This document shows, one piece after another, positions 1 through 6,648 of a DNA stretch of 6,848 bases. The notes below the pieces were generated by a model. That model did not search any database. It worked only from the letters and a program-made list of their open reading frames with translations, and was not told the origin of the DNA. How positions within the stretch are numbered: position 1 is the first letter of the stretch; each line of letters opens with the position of its first letter. Made by a program: the position numbers and the translations under genes. Origin of the DNA: Nitrospira defluvii. Lineage in GTDB: Bacteria > Nitrospirota > Nitrospiria > Nitrospirales > Nitrospiraceae. The DNA is taken from assembly GCA_016199015.1 (NCBI GenBank), contig JACQHN010000472.1, positions 1-6,848 of the forward strand, given 5' to 3'.

Positions 1-2
1 CG

Positions 3-1406
3 GACGCGGTGCGCGCGACGGCCAAGGAGATTCGCGGAAGTTATGCCCTCGCGGTGATTTCTGATCGTGAGCCAGGTCTGCTGGTGGCTGCCCGATCCGG
101 TTGTCCGCTGGTGGTCGGCCGGACGGCGGACGCGGCCTTTGTGGGTTCGGATGTGATGGCCATGCTCTCCCACACGCGGGACGTGACGTTTCTTGAAGAG
201 GGAGACGTCGTCGAGGTGACGGCGGGAGAGAGCACGTTTACCGATCTCGACGGGCGGGCGGTGAAGCGCAAAAAGACGACCGTGACGTGGGACGCGTCGG
301 CCGCTGAGAAAAGCGGCTATCCGCACTTCATGCTGAAAGAAATTCATGAACAGCCGCAGACGATTCTGGATACCATTCGCGGCCGCTATTCCTATGAGAG
401 CGGCGAGGCCGATTTGCCGGACATTGGGCTGACGTCGAAGCAGTTCGCCGAGGTCGGTCAAATTTGGATTGTGGCCTGTGGCACGAGTTGGCATGCGGGG
501 CTGGTCGGAAAGTACCTTCTCGAAGAGATGGTTCGAACACCGGTGCAAGTCGATATCGGCAGCGAGTTTCGTTATCGCGATCCGCTGGTTGAAAAAAACG
601 ATCTGTTCATCACCATTTCGCAGTCGGGCGAAACGGCCGACACGTTGGCTGCGGCCCGTGAAGCGAAACAAAAGGGCGCACGCGTCGTGTCGATCGTGAA
701 TGTCGTGGGCAGCACTCTGGCGCGCGAGTCTGATGGGGTCCTGTATACGCACTGCGGGCCTGAGATTGGCGTGGCCTCGACCAAAGCGTTCACCAGTCAG
801 CTGGCCGCGCTGTATATGCTGGCGTTGCATTTGGGGCGTGTGCGGGGCGTGCTCAGTGTGGCAGACGGGAAGGCCTGGCTGGACCGTTTAGTCACGCTGC
901 CGGCGTTGGTGAAACATGTGCTCGGCCGAGAGGCGGAGATTCTGGCCATCGCCAAGCGTTATTACAAGAAGCCGGATTTCTTGTATCTGGCGCGCGGGAT
1001 CAACTATCCGATCGCACTCGAGGGTGCGCTCAAACTCAAGGAGATTTCCTACATCCATGCGGAAGGGTATGCCGCTGGGGAAATGAAGCATGGGCCGATC
1101 GCGCTCATCGACAAGGATATGCCGGTGGTGGTATTGGCGCCTCGGGATCGGTTGTATGAGAAGACGGTCAGCAATCTTATGGAAGTGAAGGCGCGCCGAG
1201 CCCCGGTGATTGCGTTCGTGGCGGAAGGCGAGCGTGAACTGGGCAAGACCGCGGATGCGGTGTTTACGATTCCCGACGTGCATCCGCTGCTGTCACCCAT
1301 TCTCTTCACTATCCCCCTGCAGCTGTTGGCCTATCACATCGCGGTGCTGCGCGGAGAAGATGTGGATCAGCCGCGCAACCTGGCGAAGAGTGTGACGGTG
1401 GAGTAG
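3..1406 (+). CDS. glmS: Glutamine--fructose-6-phosphate aminotransferase (GlmS), 5'-truncated by the window edge
   Basis: GlmS converts fructose-6-phosphate and glutamine to glucosamine-6-phosphate and glutamate in the cytoplasm, the first step toward UDP-GlcNAc for peptidoglycan and LPS. The frame is open from base 3, and the GTG at base 9 is an internal valine, not a start. About 145 residues are missing compared with the 609-residue E. coli enzyme, including the catalytic N-terminal Cys of the glutaminase domain. What remains is the end of that domain (ARSGCPLVVG, FLEEGDVVEV), then two SIS sugar-isomerase domains. SIS1 contains ACGTSWHAG, SEFRYRDP, SQSGETADTL and EIGVASTKAFTSQLAAL. SIS2 contains the isomerase-site segment LKLKEISYIHAEGYAAGE followed by MKHGP, which holds the equivalents of E. 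coli Glu488 and His504. The C-terminal tail DVDQPRNLAKSVTVE is identical to E. coli and carries the Lys603 equivalent. The retained part appears intact. The 144-bp gap and palindrome downstream separate it from gatC. Confidence 0.97.
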   Translation, partial: DAVRATAKEIRGSYALAVISDREPGLLVAARSGCPLVVGRTADAAFVGSDVMAMLSHTRDVTFLEEGDVVEVTAGESTFTDLDGRAVKRKKTTVTWDASAAEKSGYPHFMLKEIHEQPQTILDTIRGRYSYESGEADLPDIGLTSKQFAEVGQIWIVACGTSWHAGLVGKYLLEEMVRTPVQVDIGSEFRYRDPLVEKNDLFITISQSGETADTLAAAREAKQKGARVVSIVNVVGSTLARESDGVLYTHCGPEIGVASTKAFTSQLAALYMLALHLGRVRGVLSVADGKAWLDRLVTLPALVKHVLGREAEILAIAKRYYKKPDFLYLARGINYPIALEGALKLKEISYIHAEGYAAGEMKHGPIALIDKDMPVVVLAPRDRLYEKTVSNLMEVKARRAPVIAFVAEGERELGKTADAVFTIPDVHPLLSPILFTIPLQLLAYHIAVLRGEDVDQPRNLAKSVTVE

Positions 1407-1408
1407 TC

Positions 1409-1529
1409 GGATGTTGAAAATGGCTTCCAACTGCGTTCTCGGTCGCTCAGCATCCTGCGACGTACCCCAGAGGGTACGCCTCGTCGCCGAGCTTCCTGCG
1501 GCCTTGCTGGAAGACCATTTTGAACATCC
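1409..1529. repeat. 121-bp imperfect palindrome with internal direct repeat
   Basis: The outer arms are 1409-1429 (starting GGATGTTGAAAATGG) and 1508-1529 (ending CCATTTTGAACATCC). They are reverse complements except for one mismatch and one extra A. At the centre, CGTACCC (1461-1467) and GGGTACG (1472-1478) form a perfect 7-bp stem around the loop CAGA. The DNA between outer arms and centre pairs only partly, but it contains a direct repeat: GTCGCTCAGCATCCTGCG (1442-1459) and GTCGCCGAGCTTCCTGCG (1483-1500) match at 15 of 18 positions. There is no open frame and no T-tract after the central hairpin, so a classical rho-independent terminator is not supported. The structure resembles REP/BIME or MITE-type interspersed repeats. 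I have an uncertain memory of similar intergenic palindromes in Nitrospira genomes. In RNA it would fold into a long hairpin between glmS and gatC. Confidence 0.85.
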
Positions 1530-1550
1530 TCAAAGAAACGAGAGAGTGTG

Positions 1551-1844
1551 ATGGAAATAACAAGGCAGGAAGTCGAGAAAGTGGCGAAGTTGGCGCGGCT
1601 GGCAATGACCGATGCGGAAACGGCAGCCTATTCGCAACAGTTGAACCAGATCGTGGCCTACGTGCAGAAGCTCAAGACGTTTCCCACGGAGGGCGTGGAA
1701 CCGACGTCGACCGTGTTGGGGCAGACCAATGTGTTTCGTCCGGATCAGGCGCAAACGTCCCTCTCGCACGACCAGGCTTTAGGGAATGCTCCCGATGCGG
1801 AGGCCCATTGCTTCCGAGTGCCGAAGATCATCCAGGAATCGTAA
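1551..1844 (+). CDS. gatC: Asp/Glu-tRNA amidotransferase subunit C (GatC)
   Basis: GatC is the small non-catalytic subunit of the GatCAB amidotransferase. It wraps around the GatA-GatB interface and stabilises it while Glu-tRNA(Gln) or Asp-tRNA(Asn) is amidated. The product is 97 residues, normal for the family (about 95). Typical features are the N-terminal helix EVEKVAKLARLAMTD, the segment QLNQIVAYVQKLKTF, the linker with VEPTSTV, then FRPD and a C-terminal end with GNAPDAE and FRVPKIIQES. I chose ATG at 1551; a GTG at 1548 lies directly before it in the same frame and would add one residue. A weak GAGAG-type ribosome binding sequence lies at about 1540-1546. The gene begins 21 bases after the palindromic repeat. 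It is probably the first gene of the operon, or is reached by readthrough from glmS. Its stop lies 25 bases before panD. Confidence 0.95.
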   Translation: MEITRQEVEKVAKLARLAMTDAETAAYSQQLNQIVAYVQKLKTFPTEGVEPTSTVLGQTNVFRPDQAQTSLSHDQALGNAPDAEAHCFRVPKIIQES

Positions 1845-1869
1845 ATAGGTAAGGAGATAAGATCACGCT

Positions 1870-2235
1870 ATGTTTCGACAAATGTTACGGGCCAAAATCC
1901 ATCGTGCGACGGTCACCGAGGCCTGTCTGGAGTATGAAGGCAGTCTCACCGTGGATGAAGACCTCTTGGACGCGGCGGGCATTCTGCCCTATGAAGCCAT
2001 CGTCTGTTCCAATCTCAACAACGGCGAGCGGTTTATGACCTACGCCATGAAGGGAAAACGAGGGCGTGGCGAGATCGTACTGAATGGACCGACTGCCCGG
2101 AAGGCTGCGGTGGGGGATCAGATTATTATTTTCTGTTATGAGTACTATGGAGATGAGGAGATCACACGGCATAAGCCGAAGATCATCTTGGTCGATGCGA
2201 AGAATCGGATTGCCCGCAAGGTAGCGAAACGCTGA
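1870..2235 (+). CDS. panD: Aspartate 1-decarboxylase precursor (PanD)
   Basis: PanD decarboxylates L-aspartate to beta-alanine, the precursor that joins pantoate in pantothenate and CoA synthesis. It is a pyruvoyl enzyme made as a proenzyme that cleaves itself at a Gly-Ser bond. Here the site is Gly24-Ser25 in [10 protein letters not shown], the same position as in E. coli, so the alpha chain would begin with the pyruvoyl group from Ser25. Other family residues are visible: Lys9 and His11 (AKIHRATVT), the [11 protein letters not shown] segment, Arg54 and Tyr58 (NGERFMTYA), and Asn72-Gly73 (LNGPTAR). The length is 121 residues, close to the usual 117-127. AAGGAG at 1851-1856 is a good ribosome binding site with a rather long 13-base spacing to ATG. 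The stop codon overlaps the gatA start by one base (TGATG, 2233-2237), so the two genes are probably translationally coupled. No panZ-type maturation factor is visible here. Confidence 0.96.
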   Translation: MFRQMLRAKIHRATVTEACLEYEGSLTVDEDLLDAAGILPYEAIVCSNLNNGERFMTYAMKGKRGRGEIVLNGPTARKAAVGDQIIIFCYEYYGDEEITRHKPKIILVDAKNRIARKVAKR

Positions 2236-3710
2236 TGTCCTTGACGTCGTTACATAAGCTCACGCTGTCGGAATTGCAGCGGAAATTTACGGCCGGGGAT
2301 GTGACGGCCACGGAGATCGTCCGCGCCTACTTTTTGCGCGTGACGCAGGTCGAATCGAAGGTGAAGGCCTACCTCACGCAATGTCAGGAGGCAGCCATTG
2401 CGCAGGCGGAGAGTCTCGATCGAACCTTGAAGGGCTGGCGTAAGACGACTCCCATGATGGCCATGCCGCTGGCCGTGAAGGACAATATTTGCACCGAAGG
2501 CGTGCGTACCACCTGCGCCTCCCGGATGCTCGAGACCTTCGTTCCGCCCTATAACGCGACCGTCGTCGCCAAACTGCGGGCGCAAAACTATCTGCTGCTC
2601 GGCAAGACGAATCTGGATGAATTCGCGATGGGGTCCTCCACCGAAAACTCGGCCTTCGGCGCCAGCCGCAATCCGTGGAACGTCCAGACCGTTCCGGGAG
2701 GGTCGAGTGGCGGATCGGCTGCGGCGGTGGCGGCCGATGAATGTGTCGCGGCCTTGGGGTCGGATACCGGAGGTTCCATTCGCCAGCCGGCGGCATTCTG
2801 CGGAGTGGTGGGACTCAAGCCGACCTATGGCCGTGTCTCCCGATATGGATTGGTGGCGTTCGCGTCATCGTTGGATCAAATCGGCCCGATCACGAAGGAT
2901 GTGACCGATGCCGCCATTCTGCTGGGGGTCATTGCGGGTCACGATCCGCGCGACTCGACCTCGGCCAATGTGCCGGTTCCGGATTATCTCAAGGCGCTCA
3001 AAAGAAAAGACTTGAGAAAGCTGAAGGTGGGTGTGCCCGCCGAGTACTTCATCGACGGCCTTGATCCTGAAGTAGAGCAGGCGGTTCGTACGGCCATTGA
3101 AACCCTTCGAGAACTCGGCGCCGACATTCGCGAGATTAAGTTGCCGACGACCGATGCGGCCGTGGCCACCTATTATGTGATTGCGACCGCCGAGGCCAGT
3201 TCGAACTTGGCCCGGTACGATGGGGTGAAATACGGCTTGCGGGCGGGGGAGAGCAAAGATCTCCTCGATATGTACCTCAAGACCCGGGCTGAAGGATTCG
3301 GGTCGGAAGTCAAACGTCGGATCATGCTGGGCACCTACGTCCTCAGCGCGGGTTACTATGATGCGTATTATGGGAAGGCGCAAGCCGTGCGGACCTTGAT
3401 CCGCCGGGAATTTGAGGCGGCGTTTCAGACGGTGGACCTGATCGTCACTCCGGTGACACCCACCCCGGCGTTCAAGTTCGGCGAGAAGGCCCAGGATCCG
3501 TTACAGATGTATTTGTCCGACATCTTCACGATCTCGGCGAATCTGGCAGGGCTGCCGGCGATCGCGCTTCCCTGCGGATTCAGCCAGGCGGGGTTGCCGA
3601 TTGGTCTGCAGTTGATCGGCCGGCCGTTCGAAGAAGAGACTCTATTGCGAGGGGCGCATGCCTATGAGCAGGCGACGACATGGCGTGCAAAGAAGCCGGC
3701 GATTCGGTGA
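2235..3710 (+). CDS. gatA: Asp/Glu-tRNA amidotransferase subunit A (GatA)
   Basis: GatA is the glutaminase subunit of GatCAB. It releases ammonia from glutamine and channels it to GatB, where the activated Glu- or Asp-tRNA is amidated. The product is 491 residues, normal for the family, and belongs to the amidase signature superfamily. The Ser-cisSer-Lys catalytic triad is complete: Lys82 in LAVKDN, cis-Ser157 in PGGSSGGS, and nucleophile Ser181 in [10 protein letters not shown]. The spacings of 75 and 99 residues from Lys equal those of the Staphylococcus aureus enzyme (Lys79, Ser154, Ser178). Further markers are [39 protein letters not shown] and the C-terminal [12 protein letters not shown] and [10 protein letters not shown]. 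The ATG shares its A with the last base of the panD TGA stop, supporting coupled translation. Twenty bases separate its stop from the next gene. Confidence 0.97.
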   Translation: MSLTSLHKLTLSELQRKFTAGDVTATEIVRAYFLRVTQVESKVKAYLTQCQEAAIAQAESLDRTLKGWRKTTPMMAMPLAVKDNICTEGVRTTCASRMLETFVPPYNATVVAKLRAQNYLLLGKTNLDEFAMGSSTENSAFGASRNPWNVQTVPGGSSGGSAAAVAADECVAALGSDTGGSIRQPAAFCGVVGLKPTYGRVSRYGLVAFASSLDQIGPITKDVTDAAILLGVIAGHDPRDSTSANVPVPDYLKALKRKDLRKLKVGVPAEYFIDGLDPEVEQAVRTAIETLRELGADIREIKLPTTDAAVATYYVIATAEASSNLARYDGVKYGLRAGESKDLLDMYLKTRAEGFGSEVKRRIMLGTYVLSAGYYDAYYGKAQAVRTLIRREFEAAFQTVDLIVTPVTPTPAFKFGEKAQDPLQMYLSDIFTISANLAGLPAIALPCGFSQAGLPIGLQLIGRPFEEETLLRGAHAYEQATTWRAKKPAIR

Positions 3711-3711
3711 G

Positions 3712-3724
3712 CCCCTGACAGGGG
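3712..3724 (+). promoter_or_regulatory. Short hairpin covering the ribosome binding site of the DUF948 gene
   Basis: CCCCT (3712-3716) can pair with AGGGG (3720-3724) across the three-base loop GAC. The right arm is the ribosome binding sequence AGGGGG (3720-3725), which lies 5 bases before ATG at 3731. The hairpin starts right after the gatA stop codon, so ribosomes ending gatA would melt it. This would couple translation of the membrane protein gene to gatA. The pairing is seen directly; the regulatory role is inference, and a 5-bp stem can occur by chance in GC-rich DNA. Confidence 0.35.
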
Positions 3725-3730
3725 GTGCCT

Positions 3731-4135
3731 ATGGTTGTTGAAGTGGCCGCGATTCTGGTCGCGATCGCCTTTGCGGTTCTGGTGGGCTATCTCGTCCCGC
3801 TCTTGATTCAAATTCGAAAGACAGCGGCTGAATCGGAACAGCTCGTGACGAAACTGAATAGCGAGCTGCCGACTCTGGTCGCCGAGTTGCGAGCCATGAG
3901 TCAAAACCTGAACGACGTGGCTGAGCAGGCGCGCGGCGGGGTCGAGCATGCCGCGGTCTTACTGCATGCCATGGGAGAGGTGGGCGAATCAGTGAATCAG
4001 GTCCATAGTCTGGTGCGAGGCTCGGGAAGCTCACTGCTGGCCAATGTGGCGAGTATGTTTGCGGGCCTGAAAGCTGCGAAACATGTGGTCACGGAACGGT
4101 TCAAAGAGGGAGGGCATCACAATGGCGGATTATGA
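3731..4135 (+). CDS. DUF948 (YtxG-like) single-pass membrane protein
   Basis: The product is a 134-residue protein with one N-terminal membrane segment (about residues 4-27, VEVAAILVAIAFAVLVGYLV) followed by IQIRKTAAESEQL. After it comes a long polar, helix-prone region (about 30-95) with heptad-like spacing (LVTKLNSELPTLVAEL, LRAMSQNLNDVAEQA). This pattern matches the DUF948/YtxG family, whose Bacillus member sits in a stress operon with ytxH; the molecular function is unknown. The directly following gene encodes a YtxH-like protein, which strengthens the call. I chose ATG at 3731 because AGGGGG lies 5 bases upstream. An in-frame GTG at 3725 would add two residues but would overlap that site. 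The C-terminal end ([11 protein letters not shown]) overlaps the next gene by 14 bases. Its position between gatA and gatB implies co-transcription with the amidotransferase, but no functional link is evident. Confidence 0.85.
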   Translation: MVVEVAAILVAIAFAVLVGYLVPLLIQIRKTAAESEQLVTKLNSELPTLVAELRAMSQNLNDVAEQARGGVEHAAVLLHAMGEVGESVNQVHSLVRGSGSSLLANVASMFAGLKAAKHVVTERFKEGGHHNGGL

Positions 4136-4442
4136 AGGTCCATCGTCAGCAGCCGTGTTGTTGGGCTTCTTGAGTGGGGCGGCGTTGGGGGCCGTGATGG
4201 CCATCTTGCTGGCGCCACGAACTGGCCAAGAATCGCGCGAATTGTTGCGCGGCTACGCAAGGCGCGCCGAGGATGGGTTGCGAGACTTGGTTGGGGAAGC
4301 CGGGGAGAAATTTGAGGGTGTCGTCGAAGAAGGCCGTGACTTTATTGAATCCAAGAAAACCGTATTGCGGGATGCGTTTGATGCAGGGCGGGAGGCGATG
4401 AAGCGAGAGCGAGAGCAGTTCACCAAGGGGGAGCAGGGATAA
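4122..4442 (+). CDS. YtxH-like membrane protein
   Basis: The product is a 106-residue protein. Residues 10-31 form a small-residue-rich membrane segment with the YtxH-type pattern [18 protein letters not shown], followed by [16 protein letters not shown]. The family consensus has Gly-rich helix, LLAP and then a G-x-E-x-R motif. The rest is a charged amphipathic helix region (about 45-106) rich in Glu, Arg and Lys, likely a coiled coil. In Bacillus, YtxH belongs to the general stress set; the biochemical role is unknown. I chose ATG at 4122 because GAGGGAGGG (4106-4114) is a strong ribosome binding site 7 bases before it; a further upstream ATG at 4083 in frame lies deep in the previous gene. 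The start overlaps the DUF948 gene by 14 bases, and the stop is two bases before the gatB start, so all three are probably coupled. Confidence 0.87.
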   Translation: MADYEGPSSAAVLLGFLSGAALGAVMAILLAPRTGQESRELLRGYARRAEDGLRDLVGEAGEKFEGVVEEGRDFIESKKTVLRDAFDAGREAMKREREQFTKGEQG

Positions 4443-4444
4443 GC

Positions 4445-5875
4445 GTGGCGTACGAAGTCGTCATCGGCGTAGAGGTGCACGCACAACTGCGCACGCAGTC
4501 CAAGCTGTTTTGTGCCTGTGGGACCACGTTCGGCCTCACGGCAAATTCGCAGACCTGTCCGGTCTGTCTGGGCATGCCGGGGACGCTGCCGGTCATCAAC
4601 GAAAAGGCTGTGGAAATGGCGGTCCGTGCCGGGCTGGCGCTGAACAGCACGATTGGGGTGCACAATCGGTTCGCCCGCAAGAATTATTTTTACCCCGACT
4701 TGCCGAAGGGCTATCAGATCTCGCAATACGAAGCGCCGATTTGTGAACACGGCTGGATTGACATCACCGTCGCGGGAAGTCGGAAGCGCGTGCGTGTCAG
4801 GCGGGCGCATCTGGAGGAAGATGCGGGGAAAAATTTGCATGAGGCCGGCAGCGGCATGAGCCTGGTCGATCTCAACCGTGCCGGGACGCCCTTGCTTGAA
4901 ATTGTTACCGAACCGGACCTGAGCTCCTCTGAAGAGGTGGTCGCCTATCTCAAGGCGTTGCGCGAACTCTTGATGTACCTCGATGTCTGTGACGGCAACA
5001 TGGAAGAGGGGAGTTTTCGCTGTGAACCGAATCTCTCGTTGCGTCCGGTGGGCCAGACGGCCTTCGGGACGAAGGTTGAGCTGAAGAACATCAACTCGTT
5101 CAAGTTCGTCAAGGATGCCGTTGATTATGAAATGAAACGGCAAACCAAAGTGCTGAATGAAGGCGGGAAGATTCATCAGGAAACGCGCCTCTGGAACCTT
5201 GATCGCGGTGAGACCGCGGTGATGCGCAGCAAAGAAGAGGCGCATGACTACCGCTATTTCCCTGACCCCGACCTGGTTCCGCTGGAGATTTCGGCCGAAT
5301 GGATCGAGCAGCTCCGTCAGGGGTTGCCCGAACTGGCCTCGACGAAGCAGCAGCGGTTTATCACCGAGTACGACGTGCCCGAGTATGATGCGGGGATTCT
5401 CACATCCAGCAAGGCGTTGTCGCTGTACTTCGAGGCCTGCGTCAAACTGTATCCGCATCCCAAGACGGTGAGCAATTGGGTGATGGGGGAATTGCTGCGC
5501 GAATTGAATCACTCCGGGACCGAGGCGGATGCCTCACCGGTGACGCCTGAGCGGCTGGTTGAGTTGCTGAGTCTTGTGGATCAGGGCGTGATCAGTCTCA
5601 AGGTGGCTCGGGAGATCTTCCCGGAGGTCTATACCTCGGGAAAGGCGCCGGCTCAGATTGTTCAAGAAAAGGGGCTCACTCAGGTCTCGGACGAAGGCGC
5701 TCTGGTGACAATCATTCAGGAAGTCTTGACGAAGAATCCGGCTCAAGTGGCGCAATTTAAGGAAGGTAAGCAGCAGGTTCTCGGTTTCCTGGTCGGACAG
5801 GTGATGAAGGCCTCCGGCGGGAAGGCGAATCCGGGGAAGGTGAATGAGTTGCTGCGTAAGAAGTTGGTTGATTGA
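4445..5875 (+). CDS. gatB: Asp/Glu-tRNA amidotransferase subunit B (GatB)
   Basis: GatB binds the mischarged Glu-tRNA(Gln) or Asp-tRNA(Asn), activates the side chain carboxylate with ATP and transfers ammonia delivered from GatA. The product is 476 residues, the usual length. The N-terminal cradle domain begins [10 protein letters not shown] with the conserved Glu10 and His12. Four zinc-ligand cysteines are present (Cys23, Cys25, Cys38, Cys41; CAC and CPVC). Then come [16 protein letters not shown] (81-96), AHLEEDAGK (121-129) and the family signature [13 protein letters not shown] (141-153). The C-terminal part (from about 330) is the helical and YqeY-like tail that contacts tRNA, ending [19 protein letters not shown]. 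The start is GTG at 4445, two bases after the ytxH-like stop, with AGGGA (4435-4439) as a plausible ribosome binding site. Both aminoacyl-tRNA activities are possible; the sequence alone does not decide which tRNA is the natural substrate. Confidence 0.97.
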   Translation: MAYEVVIGVEVHAQLRTQSKLFCACGTTFGLTANSQTCPVCLGMPGTLPVINEKAVEMAVRAGLALNSTIGVHNRFARKNYFYPDLPKGYQISQYEAPICEHGWIDITVAGSRKRVRVRRAHLEEDAGKNLHEAGSGMSLVDLNRAGTPLLEIVTEPDLSSSEEVVAYLKALRELLMYLDVCDGNMEEGSFRCEPNLSLRPVGQTAFGTKVELKNINSFKFVKDAVDYEMKRQTKVLNEGGKIHQETRLWNLDRGETAVMRSKEEAHDYRYFPDPDLVPLEISAEWIEQLRQGLPELASTKQQRFITEYDVPEYDAGILTSSKALSLYFEACVKLYPHPKTVSNWVMGELLRELNHSGTEADASPVTPERLVELLSLVDQGVISLKVAREIFPEVYTSGKAPAQIVQEKGLTQVSDEGALVTIIQEVLTKNPAQVAQFKEGKQQVLGFLVGQVMKASGGKANPGKVNELLRKKLVD

Positions 5876-5922
5876 AGCGTGGAATAGCACAGGTAAGTGG
5901 TGTTCTCGGATAGAGACAATCG

Positions 5923-6141
5923 ATGCAGAATACTCGGTCTAATGGAGCTTTCGAACGCGAATTTTTTAGCTGGCAGAGTCCTGAAGAATTACTTGATCAC
6001 TCTAGAAAGTATATTAAGAGAGTTGGAAACGAAAGGTTCCTTTCAAGGGGAGGAGAGCATGAGAAAACAGTACGGGAAGCACTCGTAGCTTCCACTTTTT
6101 CGTGCTGCCTCTCTCGCAAGATAGGCATCGACAAAATATGA
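5923..6141 (+). CDS. Hypothetical protein, 72 residues; probably the N-terminal fragment of a broken gene
   Basis: This is a short polar protein with no signal peptide or membrane segment. Aromatic residues EFFSWQSPEELL (13-24) lead into a predicted helix with RKYIKRV. EHEKTVREALVASTF (45-59) reads as an amphipathic helix, followed by CCLSRKIGIDKI at the end. The stop comes at the point where a beta strand would be expected to begin, so the chain probably does not fold alone. An overlapping frame (5897-6088) in the +1 register has less plausible composition and was left out. ATG at 5923 is the first start after the in-frame TAG at 5911. No known family was recognised for this piece by itself. 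Whether it is translated is uncertain, since the ribosome binding site is weak. Confidence 0.5.
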   Translation: MQNTRSNGAFEREFFSWQSPEELLDHSRKYIKRVGNERFLSRGGEHEKTVREALVASTFSCCLSRKIGIDKI

Positions 6142-6627
6142 ATGGTTGAACAAGGCACTGTTCTTAAAGATTTCGAAATAGAGCGTAACCGTTCAATCCA
6201 TGAATTTGAAGTAACGGTCGCTTTTGAACCAGATTATAAGATCAGGCAAGAATACCGCGATGGTCAGTCTCCCGAGATCCCCGGGTATGCATCTAGCGGC
6301 GATCCCAATGATCCCAAATGGTTGTCTGGTGCGGTTCAGAAGAAAACTCAAAAGGCTTGTAAGGCACACTGGAAGACAAAAAGACATTTAGTCGTTTATC
6401 AATGCATGTGGGGCGGATTGCCCAATCTCGGGGATTTACGAATTCTTTGTGATGAGGCAGATCGTGTATGGGCGTCCGTCTGGGTCATTTCAGGAGTGCC
6501 GTTTGCTGGAGGAGTAGGACTTTTATTTAACGCATATGGATGTGATTGGCCCATGATGGACTGGCTTTCTTATGTAAATGCGAAGCAGTGTGGAGGCTTT
6601 GGCGGATTTGATATCTATTTGCAGTGA
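6142..6627 (+). CDS. Hypothetical protein, 161 residues; possible PD-(D/E)XK-like fold, probably the C-terminal part of a broken gene
   Basis: The predicted order is strand-rich: LKDFEIERNRSIHEFEVTVAF (8-28), a loop with YRDGQSPEIPGYASSGDPND, the helix AVQKKTQKACKAHW (64-77), the strand RHLVVYQCMW (81-90), an acidic helix DLRILCDEAD (98-107) and the strand VWASVWVISG (109-118) near the end of the fold. Asp10, Glu23 in FEVT and Lys67/Lys68 in the helix have the layout of uncharacterised proteins with a restriction-endonuclease-like fold, in which the active-site Lys has moved to the helix. This is recalled pattern similarity and not a search result. ATG directly follows the TGA of the upstream frame, without a clear ribosome binding site of its own, so expression would depend on reinitiation or readthrough. 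The acidic N-terminal motif alone is not proof of nuclease activity. Its stop lies 37 bases before eno. Confidence 0.55.
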   Translation: MVEQGTVLKDFEIERNRSIHEFEVTVAFEPDYKIRQEYRDGQSPEIPGYASSGDPNDPKWLSGAVQKKTQKACKAHWKTKRHLVVYQCMWGGLPNLGDLRILCDEADRVWASVWVISGVPFAGGVGLLFNAYGCDWPMMDWLSYVNAKQCGGFGGFDIYLQ

Positions 6628-6648
6628 TTACGTTTGATGAAAATCTTG

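Larger units (their letters stand above)
5923..6627 (+). pseudogene. Unknown gene interrupted by one in-frame TGA (234 codons)
   Basis: The reading frames 5923-6141 and 6142-6627 lie in the same frame and are separated only by TGA at 6139-6141. Read through, they give 234 codons with a single stop at position 73. The local sequence around it reads SRKIGIDKI-stop-MVEQG. A Trp codon (TGG) changed to TGA would explain it with one base change, and KIWMVEQ-type continuity reads naturally as a beta strand. The joined protein would have an N-terminal helical part with a conserved-looking EHEKTVREALVASTF segment and a C-terminal alpha/beta part. The upstream frame is bounded by TAG at 5911-5913, and GAGA (5913-5916) is a weak ribosome binding site. 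Alternatives are two coupled peptides, stop readthrough or a sequencing error. I do not recognise the family with certainty. Confidence 0.5.

Noticed and set aside
1461..1478. Central hairpin CGTACCC-CAGA-GGGTACG as a rho-independent terminator of glmS
   Set aside because: No run of T follows the stem, and the hairpin is better explained as the centre of the longer palindrome.
2865..3383. 172-codon minus-strand frame inside gatA
   Set aside because: Shadow of gatA; no motif, no sensible start site, and the + strand protein is unambiguous.
4253..5512. 419-codon open frame on the minus strand opposite gatB and the end of the YtxH-like gene
   Set aside because: It lies antisense to a gene with full GatB motifs, has no recognisable domain and a composition typical of a shadow frame in GC-rich DNA.
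6139..6163. TGA followed by a small hairpin (GAACA 6148-6152, loop AGGCAC, TGTTC 6159-6163), which could suggest selenocysteine insertion
   Set aside because: The stem is only 5 bp, starts just 6 bases after TGA, and the loop lacks the GU of known bacterial SECIS elements. A Trp-to-stop change fits the protein context better.
6301..6318. Tandem near-repeat GATCCCAAT/GATCCCAAA encoding DPN-DPK
   Set aside because: Two units only, in frame inside a coding region; most likely a small chance duplication without structural meaning.
6503..6529. TTGCTG and TATTTA as a promoter for eno inside the upstream frame
   Set aside because: The spacing is only 15 bases and the match is weak; it cannot be told from chance in A/T-richer DNA.
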